A DNA stretch of 43,919 bases, from positions 15,059 through 58,977 of the forward strand of contig NZ_AOLK01000026.1 in NCBI RefSeq assembly GCF_000336755.1, written 5' to 3'. Below, piece by piece: positions 33,875 through 43,673 of the stretch. The first letter of the stretch is position 1. Each line of letters starts with the position of its first letter. The stretch is from Haloferax elongans ATCC BAA-1513. Its GTDB lineage: Archaea; Halobacteriota; Halobacteria; Halobacteriales; Haloferacaceae. The notes below the pieces were generated by a model that saw only the letters and a list, made by a program, of their open reading frames with translations, did no database searches and was not told the DNA's origin. The position numbers and the translations under genes were made by a program.

Positions 33875-34709
33875 CGGTGACTGCGACGGCGTCTTTCTCT
33901 TCCAGTCGTCGCACAATCTCCTGGACGGCCGCTGCAGGCCAGTCGAGTTCCTGTTGCAGGGCAGCCACCGACTTCGGGTCGTCAAGCGCGTGCAGCACTT
34001 CGAGCTCCTCGTAGACGCGCTCGGTGAGCTCCGCAACGGGATCGTGCAACGGTGTCGTCACGTTGTGTTGCTCGGTGAGATCGGTCAACGCGTCGTTGAC
34101 GTACGTCACGAACAGTTCTTGCTCCAAGAGTTCGACCTGCGTCTCGAGTTCTGCTTCGACGGCGTCAAAATTGAGGCCAGTCTGCAGCACCGAAAACAGA
34201 TCCTCGATGTCGTCCACCCGACCGGCGACCGCTTTGAACAGGAAGATGGCTTCTGGACGCACGAGCTCGACCACGAGATTCTCCGGATCGAGATACCGTT
34301 CGCTCCTGCAGACTCGCTTCGCTCGTCTTCCGTACTCCCGCTCGTTTCACTCGCGGCAACTCCGCTCACGAATGCCGGGAGACAGAATCAGTTTGCCAAT
34401 CACCTACTGGTTGAAAACGTCGATGCGACATCCATCATCGTTCTCGAGGATGCGCTGGGCACCAAGTTCTTCGTACGCTTCGTCCGGTTCCCGGACGCTA
34501 TCGTATCCCAGTTCGAGGAGTACCACTTGGAGCTGACCCAGGTCGTCCCCGGAGGAGACGATGAGGTCGATATCTTTGGTCGTCTCTTTGAGTCCGCGAA
34601 ACGCCATCGACCCCCCGCCAATCAAGAAGACGGTGAGTGGGGTGTCCAGCTGCTAGCCAATGCGCTCGAGTTCCGACCGGATGTATGAACGATCAAATCG
34701 CGCCCTCAT
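33834..34709 (-). pseudogene. AbiEii-like nucleotidyltransferase, inactivated
   Basis: One reading frame from ATG 34709 to 33834 encodes a DUF6036-type nucleotidyltransferase (LIGGGSMAFRGLKETTKDIDLIV, the GS...DxD motif) but has three in-frame stops: TAG after RSELERIG (about 34654), TAG after DVFNQ (34404-34406), and TGA inside a 57-bp insertion at 34303-34359. The C-terminal half (VVELVRPEAIFLFKAVAGRVDD...) is otherwise open. The start overlaps the stop of the upstream HTH gene (ATGA), as in type IV AbiE-like toxin-antitoxin pairs where this partner is the toxin. Confidence 0.85.
34303..34359. repeat. 57-bp insertion flanked by CTCC
   Basis: Removing this segment restores RERSERYLDPENLVVEL in the nucleotidyltransferase. 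The insert contains GACTCGCTTCGCTCGTC and CCGCTCGTTTCACTCGCGG, partly self-complementary sequences of a kind seen between haloarchaeal genes. The 4 bp CTCC occur at its start and directly after its end. Confidence 0.55.
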
Positions 34710-35629
34710 GGCGTCACCTCGTACTCCTCAGCCAGTTCCTGAAAGTCCTCCCACTCGGGGAGTCGCGACGTTCGCTGGGCACCGCTGGTGTCGAGATATG
34801 TCCAAAGCTCGTCGACGACATCGTCGACGCCGTACGTGACGGCTTGGGATCGGAGTTCGTCGCGGTTGATATCGACGTGACTGAGCAAGAGTAGACAGTA
34901 TGACTGCGTTCGTGCGCCCGAATCGATCACGAGCATGTGGCAGCACAATGTCTCCGGCGAGAGCTCACTCGTCGTCTCCGAATAGAGGTAGTACCGACGG
35001 TCACGTGCCAACAGCGGGAGGCCATATCGCTGGAATTGGTCGGGGCCTGTCGGAATAAAGTGTTCGTCGGTGATTTCAGTCGGCGTCTGCACAAGGAACT
35101 CGTCAAGCGATTCCCACAGAATGGTGTAGGTGGCGGTCTGTGCTTCGACCGTCTGGCGGTGGACGTGATGGGCAAGCTCACGAGCGAATATACTCAGCTG
35201 TTCGAAGCCGTCATTCAGTGCGTACGCCCCGTCGTCGGGTTGGTAGACGAGTCCGCGATGTTGAAGCGGGGCAAGCGCACGGTGGGCGGTACTTCTGTGG
35301 ACGTCGGCGTGGCGTGCGAGCTCTGTCGCGGTCCGTGGGGTATCGAGATAGTAGCACACACGGAGGGCCGCCCCTGACAACAGCTCCGGCCAGTCGATGT
35401 GTGCATACTGCTGTGTGAGGTTCGCGAGTAACTCGAGTGCCTTCGCGTCCGACAGTCGAATCTGCTTTGTTTTCCCCTGTCGGCGTGTCTCGACGAGGCC
35501 AGCCGTTTCGAGCCGTTCGACGAGTTCTGAGGTGTAGCTGAGACTCCGCTCGAGATTCGTTGCGAGTTCAGAGACCGTCTGCTCACCGCGAAGGGCAGTG
35601 AGGGCACGAATCTCGCCTTCTGTGAGCAT
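34706..35629 (-). CDS. AbiEi-like regulator/antitoxin with two winged helices
   Basis: 307 residues from ATG 35629 (MLTEGEIRALTALRGEQTVSEL); the frame is open further but without coding character. Two winged-helix units are visible: SELATNLERSLSYTSELVERLETAGLVETRR and ATELARHADVHRSTAHRALAPLQHRGLVYQ. The C-terminal region (LSPETLCCHMLVIDSGA...VDDVVDELWTYLDTSG...LPEWEDFQELAEEYEV) recalls AbiEi-type antitoxins. It precedes the broken nucleotidyltransferase in an ATGA overlap. Here the antitoxin side appears intact while the toxin side is dead. A plain ArsR-type regulator is the alternative. Confidence 0.75.
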   Translation of the reverse strand: MLTEGEIRALTALRGEQTVSELATNLERSLSYTSELVERLETAGLVETRRQGKTKQIRLSDAKALELLANLTQQYAHIDWPELLSGAALRVCYYLDTPRTATELARHADVHRSTAHRALAPLQHRGLVYQPDDGAYALNDGFEQLSIFARELAHHVHRQTVEAQTATYTILWESLDEFLVQTPTEITDEHFIPTGPDQFQRYGLPLLARDRRYYLYSETTSELSPETLCCHMLVIDSGARTQSYCLLLLSHVDINRDELRSQAVTYGVDDVVDELWTYLDTSGAQRTSRLPEWEDFQELAEEYEVTP

Positions 35630-35770
35630 ACTATTGCATACTAGCGAACCAATATATAAATCATTTCGGTGTTTTGCAACGCAGAGCTGATTCCGTTGAG
35701 ATGGAGATACTCCAACCCAATGAAGCAAACATACCAAACAACTATCTTCCAACAGTCCCAACACTAGTCT

Positions 35771-36130
35771 ATGTCGAGCGGAACCATCGATATCGACGAG
35801 TTCGAAAACGCCGACGCCGACGAATTCGAGGACCGGAATGACACCGAGCGGATCGTGCTGTTCCTCGACGACCACGACGACCGTGCGTGGAAGGCAGCGA
35901 CGATCGCCGAGCGACTCGGGTTGGACACGGACGCTGTTAGTGCAATCCTGTCGCGATTGAAGGAGCGCGGTCTCGTGCGGCACAAGCGCCCGTACTGGGC
36001 GATCACAGACGACGAGGAACGACTCCAGTCAGCCTACCGGCTCCACCGACACCACGAGAGTGCAGCCGAACAATACGGCGAAGAGCGTCTCGAGGATCTC
36101 CGGACCGACCAGATGGAAGACGTACAGTGA
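35771..36130 (+). CDS. wHTH antitoxin of a PemK/MazF pair
   Basis: 119 residues. An acidic N-terminus (IDIDEFENADADEFEDRND) leads into a winged helix (RIVLFLDDHDDRAWKAATIAERLGLDTDAVSAILSRLKERGLVRHKRPYWAIT) and a charged C-terminal helix. Its stop overlaps the GTG start of the PemK-like gene, so it is the likely antitoxin and repressor of the operon. This arrangement (MarR-like HTH plus PemK) differs from the AbrB-type antitoxin of classical MazEF. Confidence 0.85.
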   Translation: MSSGTIDIDEFENADADEFEDRNDTERIVLFLDDHDDRAWKAATIAERLGLDTDAVSAILSRLKERGLVRHKRPYWAITDDEERLQSAYRLHRHHESAAEQYGEERLEDLRTDQMEDVQ

Positions 36131-36468
36131 CTGCGTTCGAGGACCTGGAACGCGGCGACATCGTCTGGGGAACAGACCCGCTCTCGGAGAAAGGTCGCCC
36201 ACTGCTCATTATCGGGGCCCCTCGATTCCCGACTCACGGCGTGCAACTCATCACTGTCCTGATCTCCACGAAGACGTACCACGAGGAGTCACTCACACTC
36301 CAAGACGACGACTACGAGGGCGACCCACTCGGTAAACGAAGTCACGTCCTCCCGTGGTCGATCGTGACTCTCAACAGTGCTGCGGACGTCGAGCATTACC
36401 TGACCTCGCTCGTCGACGAACGAACCAATGATGTGGCGAGCCAGTTGATCAACTACATCTCCTCCTAA
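36127..36468 (+). CDS. PemK/MazF-like toxin
   Basis: 113 residues from a GTG that overlaps the antitoxin stop. PemK/MazF features: LERGDIVWGTDPLSEKGRPLLIIGAP at the N-terminus, ITVLISTKTYHEESLTL in the middle and KRSHVLPWSIVTLNSA near the second conserved segment. Family members are mRNA interferases. The frame is intact, so the module is probably functional, unlike the neighbouring AbiE-like pair. Confidence 0.85.
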   Translation: MTAFEDLERGDIVWGTDPLSEKGRPLLIIGAPRFPTHGVQLITVLISTKTYHEESLTLQDDDYEGDPLGKRSHVLPWSIVTLNSAADVEHYLTSLVDERTNDVASQLINYISS

Positions 36469-36614
36469 AGGGACTTGCCTGCTGCCAATAGCGCGACCGA
36501 GAGCACAGATGCCGCTCCCACTCGGAAAAAGAAATCTTCTCCCTTCACGGCGTATTTGTGCGACACTCGAATCGCTCCACTATCTTCAACAGACGGGCGC
36601 TCTTCGGGAAGATC

Positions 36615-36968
36615 ATGGACTGCCCCGCGTGCGGGTCCTCGGTTACACTCGAAGTCGGGGCGGACCACCCGCCTTCGGCGTCACTCACCGACGCCCTCCT
36701 TGCAGCGGATGAAGACGAGTGTATCGAGGTCTCACGGAATTGTTGGAACTGTGGGTGGCACGAGGTGCGCCAGGTTTGCGTTGCCTCGATCGAGACGACC
36801 GAGGGAGACGAGACCGCTATCGAACGAGCCGCACTCCTCGACGAGATCACCGACGAACTCGCAGCGATCGAATGTCTGGCCACGCTCGAAGACGCCCTAG
36901 CCGAGGTTCGTCGGCAGCGACGACTGGAGCCATCGACGGCAGATACTGACGCGGATACCCCAGAGTGA
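36615..36968 (+). CDS. zinc-ribbon protein
   Basis: 117 residues from ATG 36615; codons upstream of it in the open frame are not convincing. Two CxxC pairs (MDCPACGSSVTLEVG and NCWNCGWHEV) form a probable zinc ribbon; the rest is a helical acidic tail (ALLDEITDELAAIECLATLEDALAEVRRQRR). No catalytic domain. It is followed 6 bp later by another small gene, so they form an operon. Confidence 0.7.
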   Translation: MDCPACGSSVTLEVGADHPPSASLTDALLAADEDECIEVSRNCWNCGWHEVRQVCVASIETTEGDETAIERAALLDEITDELAAIECLATLEDALAEVRRQRRLEPSTADTDADTPE

Positions 36969-36974
36969 GTACCG

Positions 36975-37301
36975 ATGACCGATTCCGAGACTCTCTACGA
37001 CGTTCGTGAACGTACCGAGAATCCAGAACACGCGTCAATAGACGACGTGGTGGAACTTGTGTTCGAGCGCGCCCAGCATCCCCGGACAGATCACCAGGAC
37101 GGGCATCTCAACGAGCTAATGGCGAGTGCCGTCGACAGGTACGGGACCAGCCCCGTCCGTACCGTCATTCATCGTGTTCTCGTCGACGGTACGCCTTTCC
37201 GGACCGCCACCTATAACCTCGAAATGTCCAACATCGACGGCGTTCGTATCGGGACGACCGCTGGCCAGTTTCTCAACGAACTGAACTCACAGGGCGATTG
37301 A
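36975..37301 (+). CDS. hypothetical protein downstream of zinc-ribbon gene
   Basis: 108 residues, soluble, alpha/beta (DDVVELVFERAQHPRTDHQDGHLNELMASAVDRYGTSPVRTVIHRVLVDGTPFRTATYNLEMSN). No family recognised. Tight spacing with the zinc-ribbon gene suggests a shared role. Confidence 0.6.
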   Translation: MTDSETLYDVRERTENPEHASIDDVVELVFERAQHPRTDHQDGHLNELMASAVDRYGTSPVRTVIHRVLVDGTPFRTATYNLEMSNIDGVRIGTTAGQFLNELNSQGD

Positions 37302-37344
37302 GACCTATCCTGATACCGCCCCTCAGAAGGTCCCCAGAGAGATC

Positions 37345-37866
37345 CTACAACAAGTAGGGAACATACGGACCGAAGGCAATGAGGAGCCCACTCAGCACGT
37401 GGGGCCACTCATTCGACAGCTTCCAATTCTCGATCAACAAGTGCAGATACCACATGCCGACCACGAGCAGGAGTCCAGCGGTCTGGACCACGACGAACGG
37501 AAAGGGTTCGATTAGCCGAGGGATGACGACGTCGACCAAGAGGCCGGCGCCGACACCAACTCCGAGGATGATCATAAGCGCGCGTTCCTTGCTCTGGAGC
37601 GTTTGGCGGCTTCGAAACGAGATCTCGCTCGTACTGTAAGCGAAATGTGCGATCATCCCCGCGCCAATCCCTTTCAACGCCATTACCAGCAGCTGTCGTA
37701 GCTGTGTGAACCCGTCAAGGGACGCCAGGAGCTGATTCAGAGCACGAATATCGACAAGAGCGATGAGGACGACGGTGCAGCCGATTCCGAGCGGCCAGAC
37801 GTGTTCGGGATCGATGTATTCACTGTCAGCAGCCCGCGACATAATCGAATCATAGAGGCCAGACAT
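37345..37866 (-). CDS. four-helix membrane protein
   Basis: 173 residues with about four membrane segments (VWPLGIGCTVVLIALVDIRAL, MALKGIGAGMIAHFAYS, ALMIILGVGVGAGLLVDVVI, VVQTAGLLLVVGMWYLHLLI). No family recognised. It lies between the small zinc-ribbon operon and the IS605 remnant, both of which converge on or run parallel to it. Confidence 0.65.
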   Translation of the reverse strand: MSGLYDSIMSRAADSEYIDPEHVWPLGIGCTVVLIALVDIRALNQLLASLDGFTQLRQLLVMALKGIGAGMIAHFAYSTSEISFRSRQTLQSKERALMIILGVGVGAGLLVDVVIPRLIEPFPFVVVQTAGLLLVVGMWYLHLLIENWKLSNEWPHVLSGLLIAFGPYVPYLL

Positions 37867-37891
37867 TCGGGTGCCGATAGTGAGGACGCGA

Positions 37892-39327
<1,436 letters not shown>

Positions 39328-39331
<4 letters not shown>

Positions 39332-39612
39332 GTGTCGTCACCTTCCTGTTCCGCGATATAGCGTTCGACAGCGCCCTTTGAGGCACTCCCCGCCGTACCG
39401 ACGTAGTACGAACGAGTCCACTTCACGCGGTCGTCGTAGCGGTTGTTGTATTTCCGCGCCGAGATGCCCTTGACCCAGTTGACGATGAGTGACGGGGCGT
39501 TTTTGGGTGGACTCCCGATGAACAGGTGTACGTAGTCGGGCATGACCTCGGACTCGGCCAGTTCGAGGCCCTTGTCCTCACAGATTTCCGCGAAGATGGT
39601 TTCGAGTGGAGG
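39328..39612 (-). pseudogene. TnpA (IS200 Y1 transposase), N-terminally truncated
   Basis: In-frame sequence [29 protein letters not shown] continues to [19 protein letters not shown]; a stop lies just upstream of LETIF and the usual first ~50 residues are absent. The HUH motif normally read as DHVHL is DYVHL here, so the metal-binding first His is lost. Its stop overlaps the tnpB start (ATGA), the usual order in these elements. Confidence 0.8.
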
Positions 39613-39616
39613 AGAT

Positions 39617-39745
39617 TACGACGTCGAAGTATCAGTCAAGGACGCGACTTCGAACTCACTGTGTACGGAAACACAGGAGTGGAACGATGCGGAGAAGTCT
39701 CTCTACAGTATCCTGAACGCACAAATGTATTTGCAGTTCAGATAG
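39617..39745 (+). pseudogene. C-terminal fragment of an unknown gene at the IS junction
   Basis: Plus-strand frame reading [43 protein letters not shown] then stop. YDVEVSVKD and the following residues look like the end of a secreted beta-domain protein. The N-terminal part is absent on either side of the IS remnant, so it was removed by insertion plus deletion. Confidence 0.45.
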
Positions 39746-39784
39746 GCTAACGCAGCTCTGTCGAGAGGTTCGTGCACATACACA

Positions 39785-40312
39785 TCAATTTTCAAATAAT
39801 CCTTCCCCCTGAAGCGTACTCAGGAGAGCGAGGACACCGACCAGAAGCGCACCGAGTGCGACTACCGACTCACCTCCCGTAACAGAGAGAAACACAGCGT
39901 ACCCGACACTGCATCCAGCCGCCAACACGACACTGCTACTGATTGTATGAACCAATTCGATTCGGCGTGTCGAGGTATCGCCGCCAACTTCTCTGGCGAT
40001 ACTGAATCCGTTTTGGCCGACGTTCCACGAGAGGAGTAGCAAGAAGGAGGCGGCAAGGAGAAATGACGGTGCCATCCCAACAGCACCGGCGAACAGGATT
40101 GCACCGACGAGCAGAACGGTCCCCGTCGAATACACGTTCACAGAGCCGCGAACGAGGCCAGCACCGAGAATCAAAACGCCGAGTGTGCCCGCCGCGACAG
40201 TGTAGACAGACACTGCAGTGACGATGGCCGTTCCGATAGCTGTCACGAGTGCGATGGAACTACTCAGAAGTGGTGGCATCTCCTCGGGACGCGTAGGTAG
40301 ATTACTATTCAC
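39785..40312 (-). CDS. membrane protein of the DUF58 operon (DUF7519-like)
   Basis: 175 residues with about six helices (ALVTAIGTAIVTAVSVYTVAAGTLGVLILGAGLV, TVLLVGAILFAGAVGMAPSFLLAASFLLLLSW, SSVVLAAGCSVGYAVFLSV, VVALGALLVGVLALLSTL). It is the last gene of an operon with DUF4129 and DUF58 proteins and overlaps the DUF58 gene by 8 bp. Haloarchaeal proteins in this slot are known as DUF7519. Function unknown. Confidence 0.8.
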   Translation of the reverse strand: MNSNLPTRPEEMPPLLSSSIALVTAIGTAIVTAVSVYTVAAGTLGVLILGAGLVRGSVNVYSTGTVLLVGAILFAGAVGMAPSFLLAASFLLLLSWNVGQNGFSIAREVGGDTSTRRIELVHTISSSVVLAAGCSVGYAVFLSVTGGESVVALGALLVGVLALLSTLQGEGLFEN

Positions 40313-42278
40313 GAGAAATCACCCCAGAAAACGGCTCTGATGGGTCCCAGTCCGTAACGTTGAGGCCTGCATTTCGGAGTTCTTTGAGACGGAGTTGTCT
40401 CCTGAGAGATGCGTATCCGACCCCACACGTCCGCGTCGAAGCGGTCGAAACCGTCGGGTCAGGACTGAGAACCGATACTGTGTAGCCGTAGGCGTCGAGG
40501 CGTCGGACAGCCTCCCTCGCCTCGTCGTCACAAAGAGGCGAAATGAAGAGTATCTGCGTCTCCAGCGACGCTCGCTGGTTGATTTCACGAAGCGCGGCGA
40601 TGGCGTCGAATTCACCGTCCGGTGTGTCCCACGAAAACGCAGACTCTCTGAGCAACAGCTCCCGAAGTTGACGGCGATGGACGTCACCGGTGCCCGGGGA
40701 CAACCAGCAAGGCTGCGGGGACAGTGCTGTGATTCCAACAGGCGTACTGTCCGCCAGTAACTGAGAGGCAATGGAGTACGCAGCTGTCACACTCTGACGA
40801 ACGACTGGTTCAGTGCAGTCGGTCGCCGATTCCAGGTACGCTTCCGCACGGGCGTCGACGACGAGGAGAGTCGTTTCGAGGTGCGGCTCTCGGAAGTCGA
40901 CCGTCGTAAACTCGCCCGTCTTTGCTTTCCGATTCCAATCAATTCGCGAGAGAGGGTCACCGTGCCGGTACTCACGTACCGAATGAAATTCGACGCCAGC
41001 GCCTTTGGTCCGCGACTGTGCTTGGCCTGGGAGAACTGTCGTCTTCTGCTGGAGACCATTGCCAGACACGGGGTGTTCCCGGATTTGGCACGTAATCGTC
41101 GTCTCTGACGACTGTTGAAGGCGTTCTCGCTTTCTGACGCCAGCGACATCACGCGTGACGACAAGCGCCGGGTCGTACGTGTGGGCGCCGGCGACAGCTT
41201 CGACGGAGTACGAAAACGTCGCCTCCTTCCCTGGCCGAAGTGCGGTCGTAAAGGTAGGCGAGCCTTCAGAGACGATGAGTCCCGTGGGGACACCGTCGAC
41301 GACACGGATATCAGCGAGCGTCTCGTCACCAGTGTTCAGAACCGAGACGGTTATCTCGATTTCTTGCCCAGGGTCAGGAGCTGCCTCGCTCACAGTTCGT
41401 GTGACCGAGACCGTCTGTGTCGGAAGTGAGACGGCACGAGCATACCCATAAACGGTGATACCAAACACCGTCAGGAGGAAGAGCGCTGGTCGCAGCGTGA
41501 CAATACCGAGTCCAGCAGCACCGAGTGCTGCCGCCGCGACGCCACGTGTCCGTCCTGTACTCACTTCACGGGCCTCTGCGCCTTCACGGCCGTCCCAGAA
41601 CGAACGTGTCGTCACGGTTAGGTCGTCGTCAAGCGACGTTTGGGCTGCAGCAGACACTTCCGGTGAAACGTCGTTCCCATCGAATCGACTCGCGAGCTCG
41701 GAGACGGCATGCCGTGCCCGTCGAGCAAACACTGGTTCGCTGCGACAGAGAGAGCGCACTCGGTGCCAAGGCGAGAGTGACGGAACAACGTCGTCAGCGA
41801 AAAACGCCGCCGCCTGTGGGTTTTCAGTCCACGTTCCGTCGTCCAACCGTGTCTCGACATCTGTTCGGGACCACTGTTCCGTTCGAGAGAGGACAGTCCT
41901 CGCTGCCTGCCGGAGTTCAGCCCGGAGTTCGAGTCGTTCTTTCGGGTCTTCCTCGCGGCGGTCCGTCCATTCGATACCCCCCAAGCGCCGAGCAAACGCT
42001 ACGCCGGGATGTTCGTACCCGGGCCGGTGCTTCGGAGTGGGGAATTCAGTCGAGCGCGTCTGTTGTTCGTCGTGACGGGCCTTCGAAGAGGAAATCTCGC
42101 CAGCGACATAGCGTGCTGCAAGAAGCAACGAGAGCATGCCGACGAGTGCAATCGGTGCTGTTCGTGCGACGCCAGAAAGGGAGACGAGACTCGCCACCGA
42201 TGGCAGGGCGACGAGACAGAGACCAGTCAGACTCGACACGAGACCGACGACCAGAACGATGCGGTTGGTGCTGCTCAT
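40305..42278 (-). CDS. DUF58 protein with CARDB/DUF11-like domain
   Basis: 657 residues. Two helices at the N-terminus (NRIVLVVGLVSSLTGLCLVAL...IALVGMLSLLLAARYVAG), a second pair near residues 245-280, an extracellular Ig-like part (DPGQEIEITVSVLNTGDETLADIRVVDGVPTG) and the DUF58 hallmark EYRHGDPLSRIDWNRKAKTGEFTTVDFREPHLETTLLVVDARAEAYL leading into a vWA-like domain. In many prokaryotes DUF58 proteins work with a MoxR ATPase; none is visible in the window. Overlaps with both neighbours show tight coupling. Confidence 0.9.
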   Translation of the reverse strand: MSSTNRIVLVVGLVSSLTGLCLVALPSVASLVSLSGVARTAPIALVGMLSLLLAARYVAGEISSSKARHDEQQTRSTEFPTPKHRPGYEHPGVAFARRLGGIEWTDRREEDPKERLELRAELRQAARTVLSRTEQWSRTDVETRLDDGTWTENPQAAAFFADDVVPSLSPWHRVRSLCRSEPVFARRARHAVSELASRFDGNDVSPEVSAAAQTSLDDDLTVTTRSFWDGREGAEAREVSTGRTRGVAAAALGAAGLGIVTLRPALFLLTVFGITVYGYARAVSLPTQTVSVTRTVSEAAPDPGQEIEITVSVLNTGDETLADIRVVDGVPTGLIVSEGSPTFTTALRPGKEATFSYSVEAVAGAHTYDPALVVTRDVAGVRKRERLQQSSETTITCQIREHPVSGNGLQQKTTVLPGQAQSRTKGAGVEFHSVREYRHGDPLSRIDWNRKAKTGEFTTVDFREPHLETTLLVVDARAEAYLESATDCTEPVVRQSVTAAYSIASQLLADSTPVGITALSPQPCWLSPGTGDVHRRQLRELLLRESAFSWDTPDGEFDAIAALREINQRASLETQILFISPLCDDEAREAVRRLDAYGYTVSVLSPDPTVSTASTRTCGVGYASLRRQLRLKELRNAGLNVTDWDPSEPFSGVISRE

Positions 42279-43015
42279 GGCTCAGACAAGTGAGGTGCTT
42301 CTGAAACAGATTCTTCTGAGACAGGTGCTTCCAAGTCGGTCGATGCTGTTCGACCACGCTGAATCGACTCAAGAGCGTCCTGTGCACGCTGTTCACGCTC
42401 GCTTGTCGGCGGTTGACCGCCGTATCGAACCGCACAGAACAGGTCAGTTATCGAGTGGACTGCTGACTCTGGAAATCCGGATTCGAGTGCGTCCTGCTCG
42501 AGTTCCGTGGGCGTCCGTTGCGGGTCGGGTGCTGAATCGAGCAGCGAGACCATGGTGTACCACGAGTGATAGACACCGTTTGTCGGTGATACATCCCGGA
42601 CGTGAGTCTCCGGCGAGTGCGTCGTCTCTGCGGTTTCAGACAGTGTCTCGGTGCGAGTGGCATCGATTTCAGTTTGGGAATCGTCGCTCGTGAGTCGCCA
42701 GAGTACGAGAGCCGAGCCGATGACGAACAGCACGACGCCTATACCGAGCCGAGAGAGTGTACTCTCGGAATTGCCACCGCTGTCGAGTCCGTTCGTCAGG
42801 TCTACGTCGGGGAACGCGACGTGTTCGACAGGCTGTCCGTCAGGTTCGTCTGGTTTTGGACTCCCCTCGTCACTGCCTGGACGCGGGGACGTTGGAGCGT
42901 CGCCGGAATCAGTCGGTGCAGTCGGCTGTGCAGACTCAAGCGTCCCTGCGGCGACACCGAGGACTGCGAGAGCAAACACTGTCACGAGGAGGGCAATAGC
43001 GCGGGACCGGTTCAT
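42275..43015 (-). CDS. DUF4129 protein
   Basis: 246 residues. N-terminal signal/anchor (RAIALLVTVFALAVLGVAAGTL), a Pro/Ser/Asp-rich linker, a second helix (LGIGVVLFVIGSALVLWRL), then a cytosolic domain YHSWYTMVSLLDSAPDPQRTPTELEQDALESGFPESAVHSITDLFCAVRYGGQPPTSEREQRAQDAL. The last block is the DUF4129 signature. First gene of the operon; its stop overlaps the DUF58 start by 4 bp. Confidence 0.85.
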   Translation of the reverse strand: MNRSRAIALLVTVFALAVLGVAAGTLESAQPTAPTDSGDAPTSPRPGSDEGSPKPDEPDGQPVEHVAFPDVDLTNGLDSGGNSESTLSRLGIGVVLFVIGSALVLWRLTSDDSQTEIDATRTETLSETAETTHSPETHVRDVSPTNGVYHSWYTMVSLLDSAPDPQRTPTELEQDALESGFPESAVHSITDLFCAVRYGGQPPTSEREQRAQDALESIQRGRTASTDLEAPVSEESVSEAPHLSEP

Positions 43016-43102
43016 CTATGAGCAGACTCTATCGACTAGTCAATTCATCGAAATATAAGAGTTCCACACATCAGTCCTACCCCGTCGGAAGATAAGAATG
43101 AC

Positions 43103-43109
43103 TATAAAT
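43103..43109 (+). promoter_or_regulatory. TATA box TATAAAT
   Basis: Lies 33-39 bp before the GTG at 43142. A leaderless or nearly leaderless transcript would begin close to that GTG. The upstream in-frame TTG at 43109 lies inside the box, so GTG is preferred as start. Confidence 0.6.
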
Positions 43110-43141
43110 TGTCAGTTAAGAGTGTCAACGAGCAAGGGACA

Positions 43142-43594
43142 GTGAGTGACCAGCAAGTAGTTGACGACGAAGCCGACGCGCCACTAATCGATATCTTCGA
43201 GATGGCCATCGTATTCACCATACCCGTTCTCGTCGGGATGGGTATCGCACTCACGGACCCCACACTCGACGTGGCATCGGGTGCTATAGGTGCGTCTGGC
43301 GTCGGTTGGTTACTCGTTCGGGTTCGAAGACAGTTCAATGCCGTCCGAACGAGTGACGGAATCGTCCGTCGACGACGTCCAGCACGGTCCGAGGCGTTAG
43401 AGCGCCTCGCGAAGTGGGAGTACGACCCGAAGTACGACCGTCTTTTGGCACTCGTATTGGCTGTCGTCGGTATCGGGGCGTTCGCTATAATTCCGTTTGG
43501 CGAGTGGTCCGACGAGAATATGCTGAGTCTAGTAGTCGTCAGTCACCTCGGGTTGGTGGGTGCACTAGTAGTGTATGGTGCCGCCCAGCGGTGA
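43142..43594 (+). CDS. small membrane protein
   Basis: 150 residues from GTG 43142. Four helices in two pairs (IDIFEMAIVFTIPVLVGMGIAL, LDVASGAIGASGVGWLLVRV, LLALVLAVVGIGAFAIIPFG, MLSLVVVSHLGLVGALVVYGA) with a basic loop between (RRRRPARSEALERLAKWEYDPKYD). No family recognised. Divergent from the DUF4129 operon. Confidence 0.7.
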   Translation: MSDQQVVDDEADAPLIDIFEMAIVFTIPVLVGMGIALTDPTLDVASGAIGASGVGWLLVRVRRQFNAVRTSDGIVRRRRPARSEALERLAKWEYDPKYDRLLALVLAVVGIGAFAIIPFGEWSDENMLSLVVVSHLGLVGALVVYGAAQR

Positions 43595-43673
43595 CTCTAC
43601 GCTCAGTCAGCGATAATGCCAACACTCCTCGCGAGTCGCCAGGGTGCAAAAAATCGGGAAGAGTTGAATCGGG

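Noticed and set aside
34400-34660. reading the TAG codons as pyrrolysine or by readthrough
   Set aside because: A TGA stop in the same gene, the 57-bp insertion, and frameshifts plus a TAG in the nearby tnpB make gene decay the simpler explanation; no pyl genes are seen.
33798-34688. 296-codon plus-strand frame opposite the nucleotidyltransferase
   Set aside because: It stays open across the pseudogene, but the nucleotidyltransferase motifs are on the minus strand and no domain appears in this one.
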